DNA of 64,000 nucleotides from Mesostigma viride (Eukaryota; Streptophyta; Mesostigmatophyceae; Mesostigmatales; Mesostigmataceae). The position numbers and the translations under genes were made by a program. Below are positions 51,495 through 62,290 of the stretch, piece by piece; positions within the stretch are counted from its first letter, which is position 1; each line of letters opens with the position of its first letter. The stretch spans positions 522,350 through 586,349 of the forward strand of contig RPFO01000348.1 of the NCBI GenBank assembly GCA_009746045.1, given 5' to 3'. The notes beneath the pieces are model-generated. The model made no database searches. It saw nothing but the letters and a program-made list of their open reading frames with translations, and had not been told where the DNA came from.

Positions 51495-54400
51495 TGTCAC
51501 GTCCGTGATCATTTACGTCCGTGCACTCAAGAAGTTACGCGGTTGCCGTAATCGGAATCGTTACCGACGTTTGGTTGGTTCCGATTCAGTAGGCCGCAGG
51601 CTTTGTTCCTTGGGCCGGTGTGGAGCGCCGCGCCGGAAAGGCCTGAATTTCTAGAGTGACAGTCTTAGGTGACCTGACTTAGGTTCAGGCGCAAGACTTT
51701 GGGGCGCAAAGCCTTGGTGGCTTGCGCAATATTCCGGTGCGTGACATTTGGCAGTTATGAATCTTTTGTATTGTCCAGACGGAATGATGTTCAGTCCATC
51801 TGACAAAGCTAGATACGCAGATCGTAGTGTGCGGTGTGCTGGCTCGCACGTGGTTGTCGAACAGACTTGCTCTGCATTTTGCTGGCAGTCTAACTGCACG
51901 TCAGGCGGCTTGCTGGCAAATGCGGCAGCGCATGGATGCCGGGATTTTTGGAGGTATTTAGGAGCAGCGCAGCGGCCATGGTGGTCGTTGTTCGCTCGTT
52001 TCTCTCCCTCACAACTAGTTTGTTGTCTTCATGGGGTTAAACTTCTCGAACAGCCCGGAGCAGCCCCCGTGAGTGGTTGCATGTCGTTGCCATGACGATG
52101 GTTGATAAGATTGACAATGGTTTGATCCGGTTGGGATGTTGTTGGCATTGTGGACGAGAAACGTTCTGCTGACCCGGGAACAGTCCCGGGAAAGGGCCGG
52201 TTCGTCGTTGGCCAGTGTGCCAGTAACTGGGACATGAGCGCAGAGTCACACAGTTGATATAGATTATGACGTAAGTAAACACTGTTGCGCCACAGTGGCG
52301 TCATGGTCGGTCTGTGGTGATTTCGATGGGTCTCAAGGATATGTAGTTACTCTTACAGTTGCGGCAGCACAACTCGGCATTCATTGTAATTTGTCAAATG
52401 TTATGGAATGAATGGTTTGGGCATTGCTTTCATCATAAAGCATTATTGCAATCTTCATAATATAAATATCGGCTGGCTGCGCTGCCTGTCATGAAGGTGG
52501 TGGTGCCGTCAAGGACCACACCTATCATTTCCACTACATTTAAACGAGCGAACAACCCTTGGCGGGTTCAGTTCAGACAGCCTTAGCCGGAGATATACCC
52601 AAGCTGCTTGCAGAATCAAGCACTTGGAAGAGCTTATCCTTTAAAAAGCTATGAAGAGGATTAGGCTTATCCTTAAAAAAGCCATGAAGAGGATTATGCT
52701 TATCCTTGAAAAAGCACTGAAGAGGTTATTGCTTAGCCTATTTGAAAAGCATGTGTGGTCCTGTCGTGGGAATTTTTTTTCCCTATGTAATCCTCTTTTT
52801 GACTTTTTGGCTCTTCCTTTTTTCGAGCTAAAAAGTGGGGGGGAATATAGTGGATCACACACAAGAGTACTCTATTGCTATGGATATGCCTTCCAAGTGA
52901 TAGGCTAGGATATAATGGCACGCAAACGCGACAGCTGTCACGTCCGTGATCATTTACGTCCGTGCACTCAAGAAGTTACGCGGTTGCCGTAATCGGAATC
53001 GTTACCGACGTTTGGTTGGTTCCGATTCAGTAGGCCGCAGGCTTTGTTCCTTGGGCCGGAGTTAGGTTAATATTGTGCGGAAACCTTTTTGCCACTTGGG
53101 CTTCTCAGGTTCCGCACAATATTACCGGCGATAACCACTCGCCGGACACTCAAGTTCACAACGTTGTGAACTTGAGTGTCCGGCGAGTGGTTATCGCCGG
53201 TAATATTGTGCGGAACCTGAGAAGCCCAAGTGGCAAAAAGGTTTCCGCACAATATTAACCTAACTAAAACCTAGCCTCTTGGGGCGAGGACGAATCACTA
53301 GGCTCGGAACACCCGTATGCATGAATATGATCGAATATAAGCATCTCGTTGGTGCAAATATCGATATGAATATGATCGAATATGAGCATCTCCTTGGTGC
53401 GCATATGATTAGAGCCGGGTGCCAAATCGGAACGAATTATTCCCCAAATAATCCGCTTCCGAGTGGATTCGAACCTGCGCCCCGCAAGGATCCAGGTCTT
53501 AGTTAGGTTAATATTGTGCGGAAACCTTTTTGCCACTTGGGCTTCTCAGGTTCCGCACAATATTACCGGCGATAACCACTCGCCGGACACTCAAGTTCAC
53601 AACGTTAACTAAGACCTGGTTCCTTGCGGGGCGCAGGTTCGAATCCACTCGGAAGCGGATTATTTGGGGAATAATTCGTTCCGATTTGGCACCCGGCTCT
53701 AATCATATGCGCACCAAGGAGATGCTCATATTCGATCATATTCATATCGATATTTGCACCAACGAGATGCTTATATTCGATCATATTCATGCATACGGGT
53801 GTTCCGAGCCTAGTGATTCGTCCTCGCCCCAAGAGGCTAGGTTTTAGTTAGGTTAATATTGTGCGGAAACCTTTTTGCCACTTGGGCTTCTCAGGTTCCG
53901 CACAATATTACCGGCGATAACCACTCGCCGGACACTCAAGTTCACGACGTTGTGAACTTGAGTGTCCGGCGAGTGGTTATCGCCGGTAATATTGTGCGGA
54001 ACCTGAGAAGCCCAAGTGGCAAAAAGGTTTCCGCACAATATTAACCTAACTGCCGGTGTGGAGCGCCGCGCCGGAAAGGCCTGAATTTCTAGAGTGACAG
54101 TCTTAGGTGACCTGACTTAGGTTCAGGCGCAAGACTTTGGGGCGCAAAGCCTTGGTGGCTTGCGCAATATTCCGGTGCGTGACATTTGGCAGTTATGAAT
54201 CTTTTGTATTGTCCAGACGGAATGATGTTCAGTCCATCTGACAAAGCTAGATACGCAGATCGTAGTGTGCGGTGTGCTGGCTCGCACGTGGTTGTCGAAC
54301 AGACTTGCTCTGCATTTTGTTGGCAGTCTAACTGCACGTCAGGCGGCTTGCTGGCAAATGTGACAGCGCATGGATGCCGGGATTTTTGGAGGTATTTAGG

Positions 54401-55073
54401 AGCAGCGCAGCGGCCATGGTGGTCGTTGTTCGCTCGTTTCTCTCCCTCACAACTAGTTTGTTGTCTTCATGGGGTTAAACTTCTCGAACAGCCCGGAGCA
54501 GCCCGGCCCGTGAGTGGTTGCATGTTGTTGCCATGACGATGGTTGATAAGATTGACAATGGTTTGATCCGGTTGGGATGTTGTTGGCATTGTGGACGAGA
54601 AACGTTCTGCTGACCCGGGAACAGTCCCGGGAAAGGGCCGGTTCGTCGTTGGCCAGTGTGCCAGTAACTGGGACATGAGCGCAGAGTCACACAGTTGATA
54701 TAGATTATGACGTAAGTAAACACTGTTGCGCCACAGTGGCGTCATGGTCGGTCTGTGGTGATTTCGATGGGTCTCAAGGATATGTAGTTACTCTTACAGT
54801 TGCGGCAGCACAACTCGGCATTCATTGTAATTTGTCAAATGTTATGGAATGAATGGTTTGGGCATTGCTTTCATCATAAAGCATTATTGCAATCTTCATA
54901 ATATAAATATCGGCTGGCTGCGCTGCCTGTCATGAAGGTGGTGGTGCCGTCAAGGACCACACCTATCATTTCCACTACATTTAAATATAGTGGATCACAC
55001 ACAAGAGTACTCTATTGCTATGGATATGCCTTCCAAGTGATAGGCTAGGATATAATGGCACGCAAACGCGACA
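51495..55073. repeat. Tandem duplication of a 1.44-kb unit, second copy interrupted
   Basis: Unit 1 is 51495-52935 and unit 2 is 52936-55073. Nearly identical blocks: 51495-51618 with 52936-53059; 51614-52540 with 54052-54980; 52847-52933 with 54987-55073. Unit 2 carries the 992-bp foldback insertion and lacks the roughly 300 bp 52541-52846, which contain a 33-bp unit repeated three times (GAAGAGGATTAKGCTTATCC, about 52642-52740). No convincing gene; the 82-116-codon frames repeated in both copies show no domain. Confidence 0.85.
53060..54051. mobile_element. Nested-palindrome foldback DNA element, 5-bp target duplication
   Basis: Flanked by GCCGG (53055-53059, 54052-54056); the empty site is at 51614-51618 in the other tandem unit. 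Layout: perfect 206-bp palindrome (53060-53265, centre AAC/GTT at 53162/53163), a 240-bp block X, one 103-bp palindrome arm (about 53503-53605), block X inverted, and a second 206-bp palindrome (about 53846-54051) with a single mismatch near its centre. Both termini are AGTTAGGTTAATATTGTGCG. Block X contains a box-B-like GGTTCGAATCC. The identical 61-codon ORFs on both strands are palindrome artefacts. Confidence 0.9.
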
Positions 55074-55831
55074 CTAGTATCTATGCGTACAATTGCAAGG
55101 TTACCGGGCGACGTGGTTGCTCGGAATGCTGCCAAGCTGGCCGGAAAACACAGAGACGAAGGCATTACAGGCTGTACCTACTGCAAGTCTGTGTACCCCG
55201 GCATTGTTGGTGCTAACAATTCGACAAAACCCTAAGCTCGTCTGGATTTGTACTAGAACACGCAATTTGTAGTTCATTTTGAAAAGTTGTATTTTATTGA
55301 ATTTAAAGTTTCCACTTAAGTCTCTGAGGAAGGGGAAGTTCATAGGACCCGTGACACCGTGACATCGTGACACCGTGACACCGTGACACCTCAAAATGCA
55401 TATAAACACACATCTTTGCAGGTATGCAGTGATTATTAATGGGGATGATGTATTCAATGGGTCATTGCAAGTTTTACCTATGCTTCTGACACCGTGACAC
55501 CGTGACACCGTGACACCGTGACACCGTGACACCGTGACACCGTGACACCGCAAATACCACGTATACACCTTCATAATAATCCTAGTAGAGACATTCATTT
55601 CTCCATACATCTCGGTCATCTCACCATATATCGTCTCATGTTGATGTATTCTTGTTGTGCGTGTAGGTACCTTGCCGGGTCATGACAAGTTCAGCCATTC
55701 CTCGTTTATGCGGTCCAACGTCGCTTCAATAGGGCATGTGATTAATATCTGGTAACAACTTATATATGTTGGCACGCCATGCGTCCAGGAATAGCTGTCT
55801 CACTTAATATGCATGCAAGCAACCATCAAAA

Positions 55832-56236
55832 TCACTTTGTCATGAAATCACTTGCCGGGATTTCAGTTTCTCCCTGGCCGGCCTGAAAAAGCTGGTTCTT
55901 TATAAACTCTTTCCGATCCGCAGGCTTCTTAGACCACATGTCGGTCCTCATCGTCCTGAGCTCCTCGAAATGCACGCTTCTCAAACAATGGCGGCCACAA
56001 CCACAGTCCCAGTCCCTGCAAAGTGCCGCAGCCAAGGACGAATCCTGGGTGCATTTCGCCAACACGGCGGCTGCAGATAACCGGACCCCGCGCCTCGCCA
56101 TCATATTGAACACGACGACGCCCAGGAGTAATAGCAAGAAGAACATTCCCAAAACCTGCCAACCCAGCGCCCCCGCACTGGGCTCCATGAAAACGCCGGG
56201 TCTCGCCATGGCTATGTCAACTGGGCAATGTTGCAA
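55832..56236 (-). CDS. Small hypothetical protein with one membrane segment and Cys-rich part
   Basis: 134 codons from ATG 56236. A hydrophobic stretch (VLGMFFLLLLLGVVVFNMMA, residues about 28-47) is followed by a Cys-rich segment (CRDWDCGCGRHC) and a charged helix-like region (FEELRTMRTDMWSKKPADRK). The charged region loosely recalls N-terminal segments of algal transposase-associated proteins, but I do not recognise a family. It lies within the repeat-rich insertion, so it may be a remnant exon or chance frame. Confidence 0.3.
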   Translation of the reverse strand: MQHCPVDIAMARPGVFMEPSAGALGWQVLGMFFLLLLLGVVVFNMMARRGVRLSAAAVLAKCTQDSSLAAALCRDWDCGCGRHCLRSVHFEELRTMRTDMWSKKPADRKEFIKNQLFQAGQGETEIPASDFMTK

Positions 56237-56451
56237 ACATCATTTGTCCCCCCCCTCCCCATCTATTTCTACGTTGGCAGATGGCAAACGTAGATCCCCA
56301 CGCCATGTGTGGGGGGGAATAAAACATGGCAGACCGGGATGTCACGCCAGCCCGGTCTGCCCGAGTTGTTTAGCCCATGTTACCTCATTTGGCAGCGATC
56401 ACCATCGCTGCCGCTCTCGTGAATTCGGGGTGAAAGCGCACGGTGTCACGG

Positions 56452-56736
56452 TGTCTCAACATGTTTGTAGTTGGTTTGTAGTTGGTGTCTCGGTGTCTCA
56501 GAAACTCGTGGTCCGCATTGAGTGGGTGTCACGGTGTCACGACATCTGATTGGCCCGGTTCAGATTCGTTTTTTTTTTAATTTTTTTTTAATTCGTTTTT
56601 TTTTTTTTTTAATTTGGGGCGAATCTGAACCGGGCCAATCAGATGTCGTGACACCGTGACACCCACTCAATGCGGACCACGAGTTTCTGAGACACCGAGA
56701 CACCAACTACAAACCAACTACAAACATGTTGAGACA
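56452..56736. repeat. Inverted repeat, 117-bp arms around a T-rich loop
   Basis: Arms 56452-56568 and 56620-56736 are near-perfect reverse complements, including GGCCCGGTTCAGATTCG and octamer GTGTCACG units. The loop of about 50 bp is almost all T with AATT breaks. 56737-57541 shows no firm gene. Confidence 0.85.
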
Positions 56737-57541
56737 TGGGTGTCACAACCGATGTCACAAGGTGTGCAGCAGGTATTTCCTTTCAATCCCCGAGGAAATT
56801 ATCAACCATTCATCGGCCATTCTGGTCAGGATAGCTAAGAATGGCTAGCGAATAAAAAGGCAGTATCGAGGCTGGAAATTTTAGTGTATGCTCCTAGGGT
56901 CATATATTACTTGCCGTTATTTTTTTTCGCCACAAATTCTGCGGAGTCCTTCCATTTTGGCGTCATTCACAGGTGGGTGCCTGTTTTGTCGCCGATTTTC
57001 TCTCGACCCCACCTACCTGCAGCAAAAAATTTTCCCGATGAAAGTCGCCCTAACATCTGGTTTTTGACACTAACCGACGCAGTTTTTAGTTTTTAAGGCC
57101 TTGACCGAAGCACTTTTTTCATTACCGGCTCAGTTTGCTTTAACCGAGCTGGCGCGATTTTTAATCCAATTTCTAGGCTGGGCCAGGCGTCGCAGACCCG
57201 TAATCCGTTTTTAAGTGCTTTTGTGCCCGATATCGTGTCTTTTGCAGGCGTTCTTGGCATCAAAGACGCCGTGGCGTCAGGGGCTAAAACGGACCTCCGC
57301 ACGTTCGTTAACTGCGGCGAGCATGTCAATGCCGCCAGCAATTTTTGCTGCCGCGTCTGTGAAACGATTGCGATGCAAGACCGTTGTCGACGTGACGGAG
57401 TGGTATGTGCACATTCAGGTGCGAATTTCTTCGCTGTTGAAACCCCGGCCGGTAGCAGACAAGTATTTCACCGTATCCCCTTTCCCCGAGTCTCTCTTTT
57501 CCGTCATGTTTTCATCTTACGGAAAGCGCGTATAAAGCATC

Positions 57542-57679
57542 AGTGAGCGACAGTATGATGGCGAGCCGTTTGCTCGCATCAGGGCTGTGCGGCTTATTCT
57601 AGAGAGAAGCGACATCAAGCAGATTTTGCAGCCGGATGTGAGGGAGGGGCCCTGCTGGGGTGGGAATAAACTGCTGTGA
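57542..57679 (+). other. Open frame fragment before the tetranucleotide arrays
   Basis: Reads YDGEPFARIRAVRLILERSD, IKQILQPDVREG and CWGGNKLL then TGA. The composition is protein-like and may be an exon of a transposon gene cut off by the arrays. On the far side, 58741-58920 reads MHHMRKEDTKSFTNHRRKLG in the frame open through the repeat. I do not recognise either. Confidence 0.25.
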
Positions 57680-57691
57680 GTGACCGATCCA

Positions 57692-58562
57692 CTCCCTTCC
57701 TCCCTCCCTCCCTCCCTCCCTCCCTCCCTCCCTCCCTCCCTCCCTCCCTCCCTCCCTCCCTCCCTCCCTCCCTCCCTCCCTCCCTCCCTCCCTCCCTCCC
57801 TCCCTCCCTCCCTCCCTCCCTCCCTCCCTCCTCCTCCTCCCTCCCTCCCTCCCTCCCTCCCTCCCTCCCTCCCTCCCTCCCTCCCTCCCTCCCTCCCTCC
57901 CTCCCTCCCTCCCTCCCTCCCTCCCTCCTCCCTCCCTCCCTCCCTCCCTCCCTCCCTCCCTCCTCCCTCCCTCCCTCCCTCCCTCCCTCCCTCCCTCCCT
58001 CCCTCCCTCCCTCCCTCCCTCCCTCCCTCCCTCCCTCCCTCCCTCCCTCCCTCCCTCCCTCCCTTCCTCCCTCGTGAACTCACTCGTGGACTCACTCACT
58101 CGTGGACTCACTCCCTCACCCACCCACCCACCCACCCACCCACCCACCCACCCACCCACCCACCCACCCACCCACCCACCCACCCACCCACCCACCCACC
58201 CACCCACCCACCCACCCACCCACCCACCCACCCACCCACCCACCCACCCACCCACCCACCCACCCACCACCCACCCACCCACCCACCCACCCACCCACCC
58301 ACCCACCCACCCACCCACCCACCCACCCACCCACCCACCCACCCACCCACCCACCCACCCACCCACCCACCCACCCACCCACCCACCCACCCACCCACCC
58401 ACCCACCCACCCACCCACCCACCACCCACCCACCCACCCACCCACCCACCCACCCACCCACCCACCCACCCACCCACCCACCCACCCACCCACCCACCCA
58501 CCCACCCACCCACCCACCCACCCACCACCACCCACCCACCCACCCACCCACCCACCCACTCA

Positions 58563-58598
<36 letters not shown>

Positions 58599-58740
58599 CT
58601 CACGCACGCACGCACGCACGCACTCACTCACTCACTCACTCACTCACTCACTCACTCACTCACTCACTCACTCACTCACTCACTCACTCACTCACTCACT
58701 CACTCACTCACTCACTCACTCACTCACTCACTCACTCACT
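57692..58740. repeat. Kilobase tetranucleotide array: (CTCC)n, (CACC)n, (CACG)n, (CACT)n
   Basis: 57692-58072 CCCT units, 58113-58558 CCCA units, 58560-58623 CACG units, 58621-58740 CACT units, nearly unbroken. Rare irregular spots have 3-bp units (TCC or CAC). All six-frame ORFs here, up to 390 codons, are artefacts. Confidence 0.95.
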
Positions 58741-58920
58741 AGTAACTTGCACATGCACCACATGCGCAAGGAGGACACCAAGAGCTTCACCAACCACCGT
58801 CGAAAGCTTGGCTGTGATGCCAAGGGCAAGGGTGTGGGGGTGTCCATGTTGACACAGTGCATGAAGGCTGACAAGGTCAGGCAGAGATTGTGCAGGGAGG
58901 TGCCACTACCTCCTAGCTAG

Positions 58921-59342
58921 CGATACCGAGATGAGGGCGCGCAAACGCATCAGCGCCATGCCGCGTGTTGAGTAATTTGCAACTACATTACTTGGCATGC
59001 TGTGGGTGCACGTGTAAAATGACCTTTCTAGCCATGCATGCGACAGCTGCCAATATTATGTTCAGCAAGCTCCTCCCTATAATAGAAATTGCGTGAGCAT
59101 CCACATGGCCACATGTGCATATTGTCAGCTGTGTCTATATCAATGAACTTTTATGTATGTCTCCTGGACGGGTTGTCTTACATCACTCGTGAATGGTTTC
59201 CATGTTTTAGTGAGTCATCTTATTTGAGTTGACCAGATTGTCTCCTTGATATTCCACACTGGCAGTTTCGCATCCATGGGTAAGAATTTGTAATGGAAAC
59301 TGGCAGGTATGGCATTGATAGCTCTACCAAATAGAACATGAT
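58921..59342. other. Unannotated stretch inside the hAT insertion
   Basis: No gene seen. A short Penelope-like end (GATTGTCTCCTTGA) at about 59237-59250 precedes a partial first unit of the following satellite. Confidence 0.4.
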
Positions 59343-59840
59343 CGGCCTGAATTTTTGTGGAATGTCTAAAATCATGATGGCTAAGATGCATGCAAGTTTC
59401 CAGCCTCAACAGAGCACATCTTGTACGGAAACTGCACTGAAATGTGATGAAAAATACGAAAAACGTGCATTTTTGGTAACATTTGTGAGCAAACTGACAT
59501 CAAATACCCTCTGATGGTTCTGAATTTTTGTGGAATGTCTAAAATAATGATGGCAAAGATGCATGCAAGTTTCCAGCCTGAACTGAGCACATCTTGTATG
59601 GAAACTGCCATGGAATGTGATGAAAAATACGAAAAACGTGCATTTTTGGTAACATTTGTGAGCAAACTGACATCAAATACCCTATGATGGACCTGAATTT
59701 TTGTGGGATGTCTAGAATAATGATGTTTAAGATGCCTACAAGTTTCCAGCCTCAACCGAGCACAGCTTGTATGGAAACTGCAATGAAATGTGATGAAAAA
59801 TACAAAAAACGCACATTTTTGCTAGCATTTGGTGGCATTT
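59343..59840. repeat. Satellite with about 173-bp period, roughly three copies
   Basis: TTCCAGCCTSAAC recurs at 59398, 59571 and 59743, and GAAAAATACRAAAAACG once per unit. Copies differ by a few substitutions. Minus-strand frames of 60-120 codons follow the period and are not genes. Confidence 0.85.
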
Positions 59841-60087
59841 TGTTACCAAATGCGGTTGGATGACCATCAGATCTTGTGTACAGTCATTAGTCATGAGTAT
59901 CAACTTACTTGCAAACAGCCAGGTCAAGAACTCTTTATTTGCATATTAGAATGTATTTGTTTATATTAAAATCTGGAAAACTGCTAAAAATAGAAATGCC
60001 AAAAATAGGTCAGCTGAGGTCCGGTAAGTCCGGAAAGTTGCAATCCTTCTACTGGTGTCCTGAACATGCTACCTACCAAGATCTAGC

Positions 60088-61090
60088 ATGTTTCGACAAT
60101 ATTTGCATCGTACAGGAGTTATAAGGCTGTTTTTTGGCACTTTCAGACCGTTGTGTGCGGAGCATGACGATGGAACGGGCGTAGCACGGCCAACGGGGGA
60201 GGAGACTGAGAGCGCAGTTGATGCGGGGACACCCGTAGGTGATGAAGGGCGGGGGAATAAGAAATCGCACGTGTACGTCAAGGTTAAGGCCCTGACCGAG
60301 AGGGTCAATGCTTTGGAGAACCAACGAAGAATGCCATCCACCCCAGCAAGTGCTGCACCCAGCTCCAGCACTGGCGTTGGCACGGAGCTTCGCCGGCCCG
60401 CTGCGCCTGCCGCGTTGGGGCAACGCGAAAGCTTCAGCGCGGCCCATGGCCAAGTGACAGGACTGCAACCAGCACACCGTCAACAAGAGCCACGCGCGCG
60501 CGCAGTCGCAATGGATGGGCCGAGGCAGCTGGATCGGGAGGGGGAACCGTACGGCGAGCACGGTGTGTACGCGCCGTACGACCAAGGAATGCATGCCCAG
60601 CCTACTGCCGCTGGCAGGCAAGCGGCCAATGCTTATGTATACCATGCCGGCATGTACGATCCACAGCCTGGCGAAGGGTCGGCAGCTGATACACATCAGC
60701 CTTGAGGTCGCGGCACATTGCAACAAACCACCTACGTTGAGAACCCTGAGCCCGTGCAGCATTACAATGACGGCACTTACCGTTATGCCGCAGCCCCCCC
60801 TCTAAGGAGATCTCCAAGGAAGACAAAGCCGAGGCCCCAAATCCCCAAGGCCGCCGGGGAGCAAGACTGGCAACATCATGTGATGAGTGATGAGGGAGGA
60901 GGTTATGCAGCCAGGGATTCTCATTTCATGGGTCATAGTCATTTTGATGAGCAAGGGACGTGGGCCTACAACGCCCACGTCCGGCCGGCCCCACAACCAG
61001 GCACATGCCCAGGCTCCACCGCGGAAAAGGCCACCCTACTCGCAAGATGTAGACGAGTCGGGGCAACACGATTATTATGGTTCATATTAG
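60088..61090 (+). pseudogene. Decayed ORF, Pro/Gln-rich with short coiled coil, unknown family
   Basis: One frame runs from 60088 through a TGA at 60703-60705 and on to about 60980. A shift near there gives a natural-looking basic/Tyr-rich end (PPRKRPPYSQDVDESG, QHDYYGSY, stop at 61090). Features: a coiled-coil-like KVKALTERVNALENQRR near residue 75, a disordered Pro/Ala/Gln-rich middle, Tyr/His-rich segments (QHYNDGTYRYA) and a basic RRSPRKTKPRP block. This could be the accessory or gag-like protein of a mobile element. I do not recognise a family. 61091-61400 is AT-rich with no gene. Confidence 0.4.
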
Positions 61091-61399
61091 ATTGGGCATG
61101 TATGGTTTTGATACGGCATTTGCTTGGCACCAGATTCTGCATTAAAGAAAGCTGTATGCAAATCATTGTCAGGTAAGTTTAAGCTAATTTATACATTATT
61201 TTATCTTGCATTTGATATTAAAGAGGCAGAGAGACACAGTTGGCAGATGCAAGTTTGCTAGGCCATGTAATAGGGATTATTGGTCATCCATCATATTCAT
61301 AAATTTTCTTTTATTTATACATGGTTGCATAATACATTAATGTTGCGTTAATACTTTGTGGCACTAAACAACAAAATCATGAAATGCTAGTGCTATCGT

Positions 61400-62160
61400 G
61401 TCATATTGTCACTATCATGCTGTCACGGTGTCACAATGTCACGATGTCACGGTGTCACAATGTCACCTCATGTTAATCAGTGCTTCTGGGCAATGTAATA
61501 TCATTGTTGCAACCCCATGGGCGCCACATTACCTTGTGACACCATACAAAATCGTAAAATACTAGCGTTATGGTGCCATCGTGTCACGGTGTCACGGTGT
61601 CACGGTGTCACGGTGTCACGGTGTCACGGTGTCACGGTGTCACGGTGTCACGGTGTCACAATGTCACCTCATGTTAATCAGTGCTTCTGGGCAATGTAAT
61701 ATCATTGTTGCAACCCCATGGGCGCCACATTACCTTGTGACACCATACAAAATCGTAAAATACTAGCGTTATGGTGCCATCGTGTCACGGTGTCACGGTG
61801 TCACGGTGTCACGGTGTCACGGTGTCACGGTGTCACGGTGTCACAATGTCACCTCATGTTAATCAGTGCTTCTGGGCAATGTAATATCATTGTTGCAACC
61901 CCATGGGCGCCACATTACCTTGTGACACCATACAAAATCGTAAAATACTAGCGTTATGGTGCCATCGTGTCACGGTGTCACGGTGTCACGGTGTCACAAT
62001 GTCACCTCATGTTAATCAGTGCTTCTGGGCAATGTAATATCATTGTTGCAACCCCATGGGCGCCACATTACCTTGTGACACCATACAAAATCGTAAAATA
62101 CTAGCGTTATGGTGTCACGGTGTCACGGTGTCACGGTGTCACGGTGTCACGGTGTCACAA
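61400..62160. repeat. Composite tandem array: GGTGTCAC octamers alternating with a conserved 120-bp block
   Basis: A block containing CTCATGTTAATCAGTGCTTC, GGGCGCCACATTACCTTG and AAAATACTAGCGTTATGG occurs four times (about 61455, 61660, 61840, 61995). The blocks are separated by 3 to about 11 octamer units. Larger period is 155-205 bp depending on octamer number. Confidence 0.9.
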
Positions 62161-62290
62161 CATGTTGGGACAATAACCTACATGCTTTGGACTTACGAGA
62201 GGCCCTAAATAACAAAGTTTGAAAAATCTCAATTTGTAGTAGTGTTCTAGTACAAATCCAGACGAGCTTAGGGAAACGTCTACAGCAGCC

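Larger units (their letters stand above)
55230..62273. repeat. 7-kb segment bounded by a 32-bp inverted repeat and octamer arrays
   Basis: 55230-55261 and 62242-62273 are exact reverse complements (CCCTAAGCTCGTCTGGATTT...). Inward from each lies AATTTGTAG-like sequence and then arrays of the octamer GTGACACC / GGTGTCAC in mirrored orientation (left 55351-55391 and 55488-55553; right 61410-62160). It could be a transposon nested in the hAT insertion or two inverted copies of one repeat. Flanks do not show a clear target duplication. Confidence 0.6.

Noticed and set aside
53460-53660. Possible tRNA gene (GGTTCGAATCC box B)
   Set aside because: No matching acceptor or T stem and no box A at the right distance; the word occurs in both inverted X blocks of the foldback element.
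53067-54044. Identical 61-codon ORFs on both strands
   Set aside because: They follow from the perfect palindromes and have no protein-like features.
57599-58920. Very long open frames (up to 390 codons) of PPSL, THPP, GGWV or SLTH repeats
   Set aside because: They are translations of tetranucleotide arrays, open in several frames on both strands.
61400-62160. CRISPR-like repeat and spacer look
   Set aside because: The short repeats are tandem 8-mers and the long blocks are identical to one another; the setting is a eukaryotic nuclear genome.
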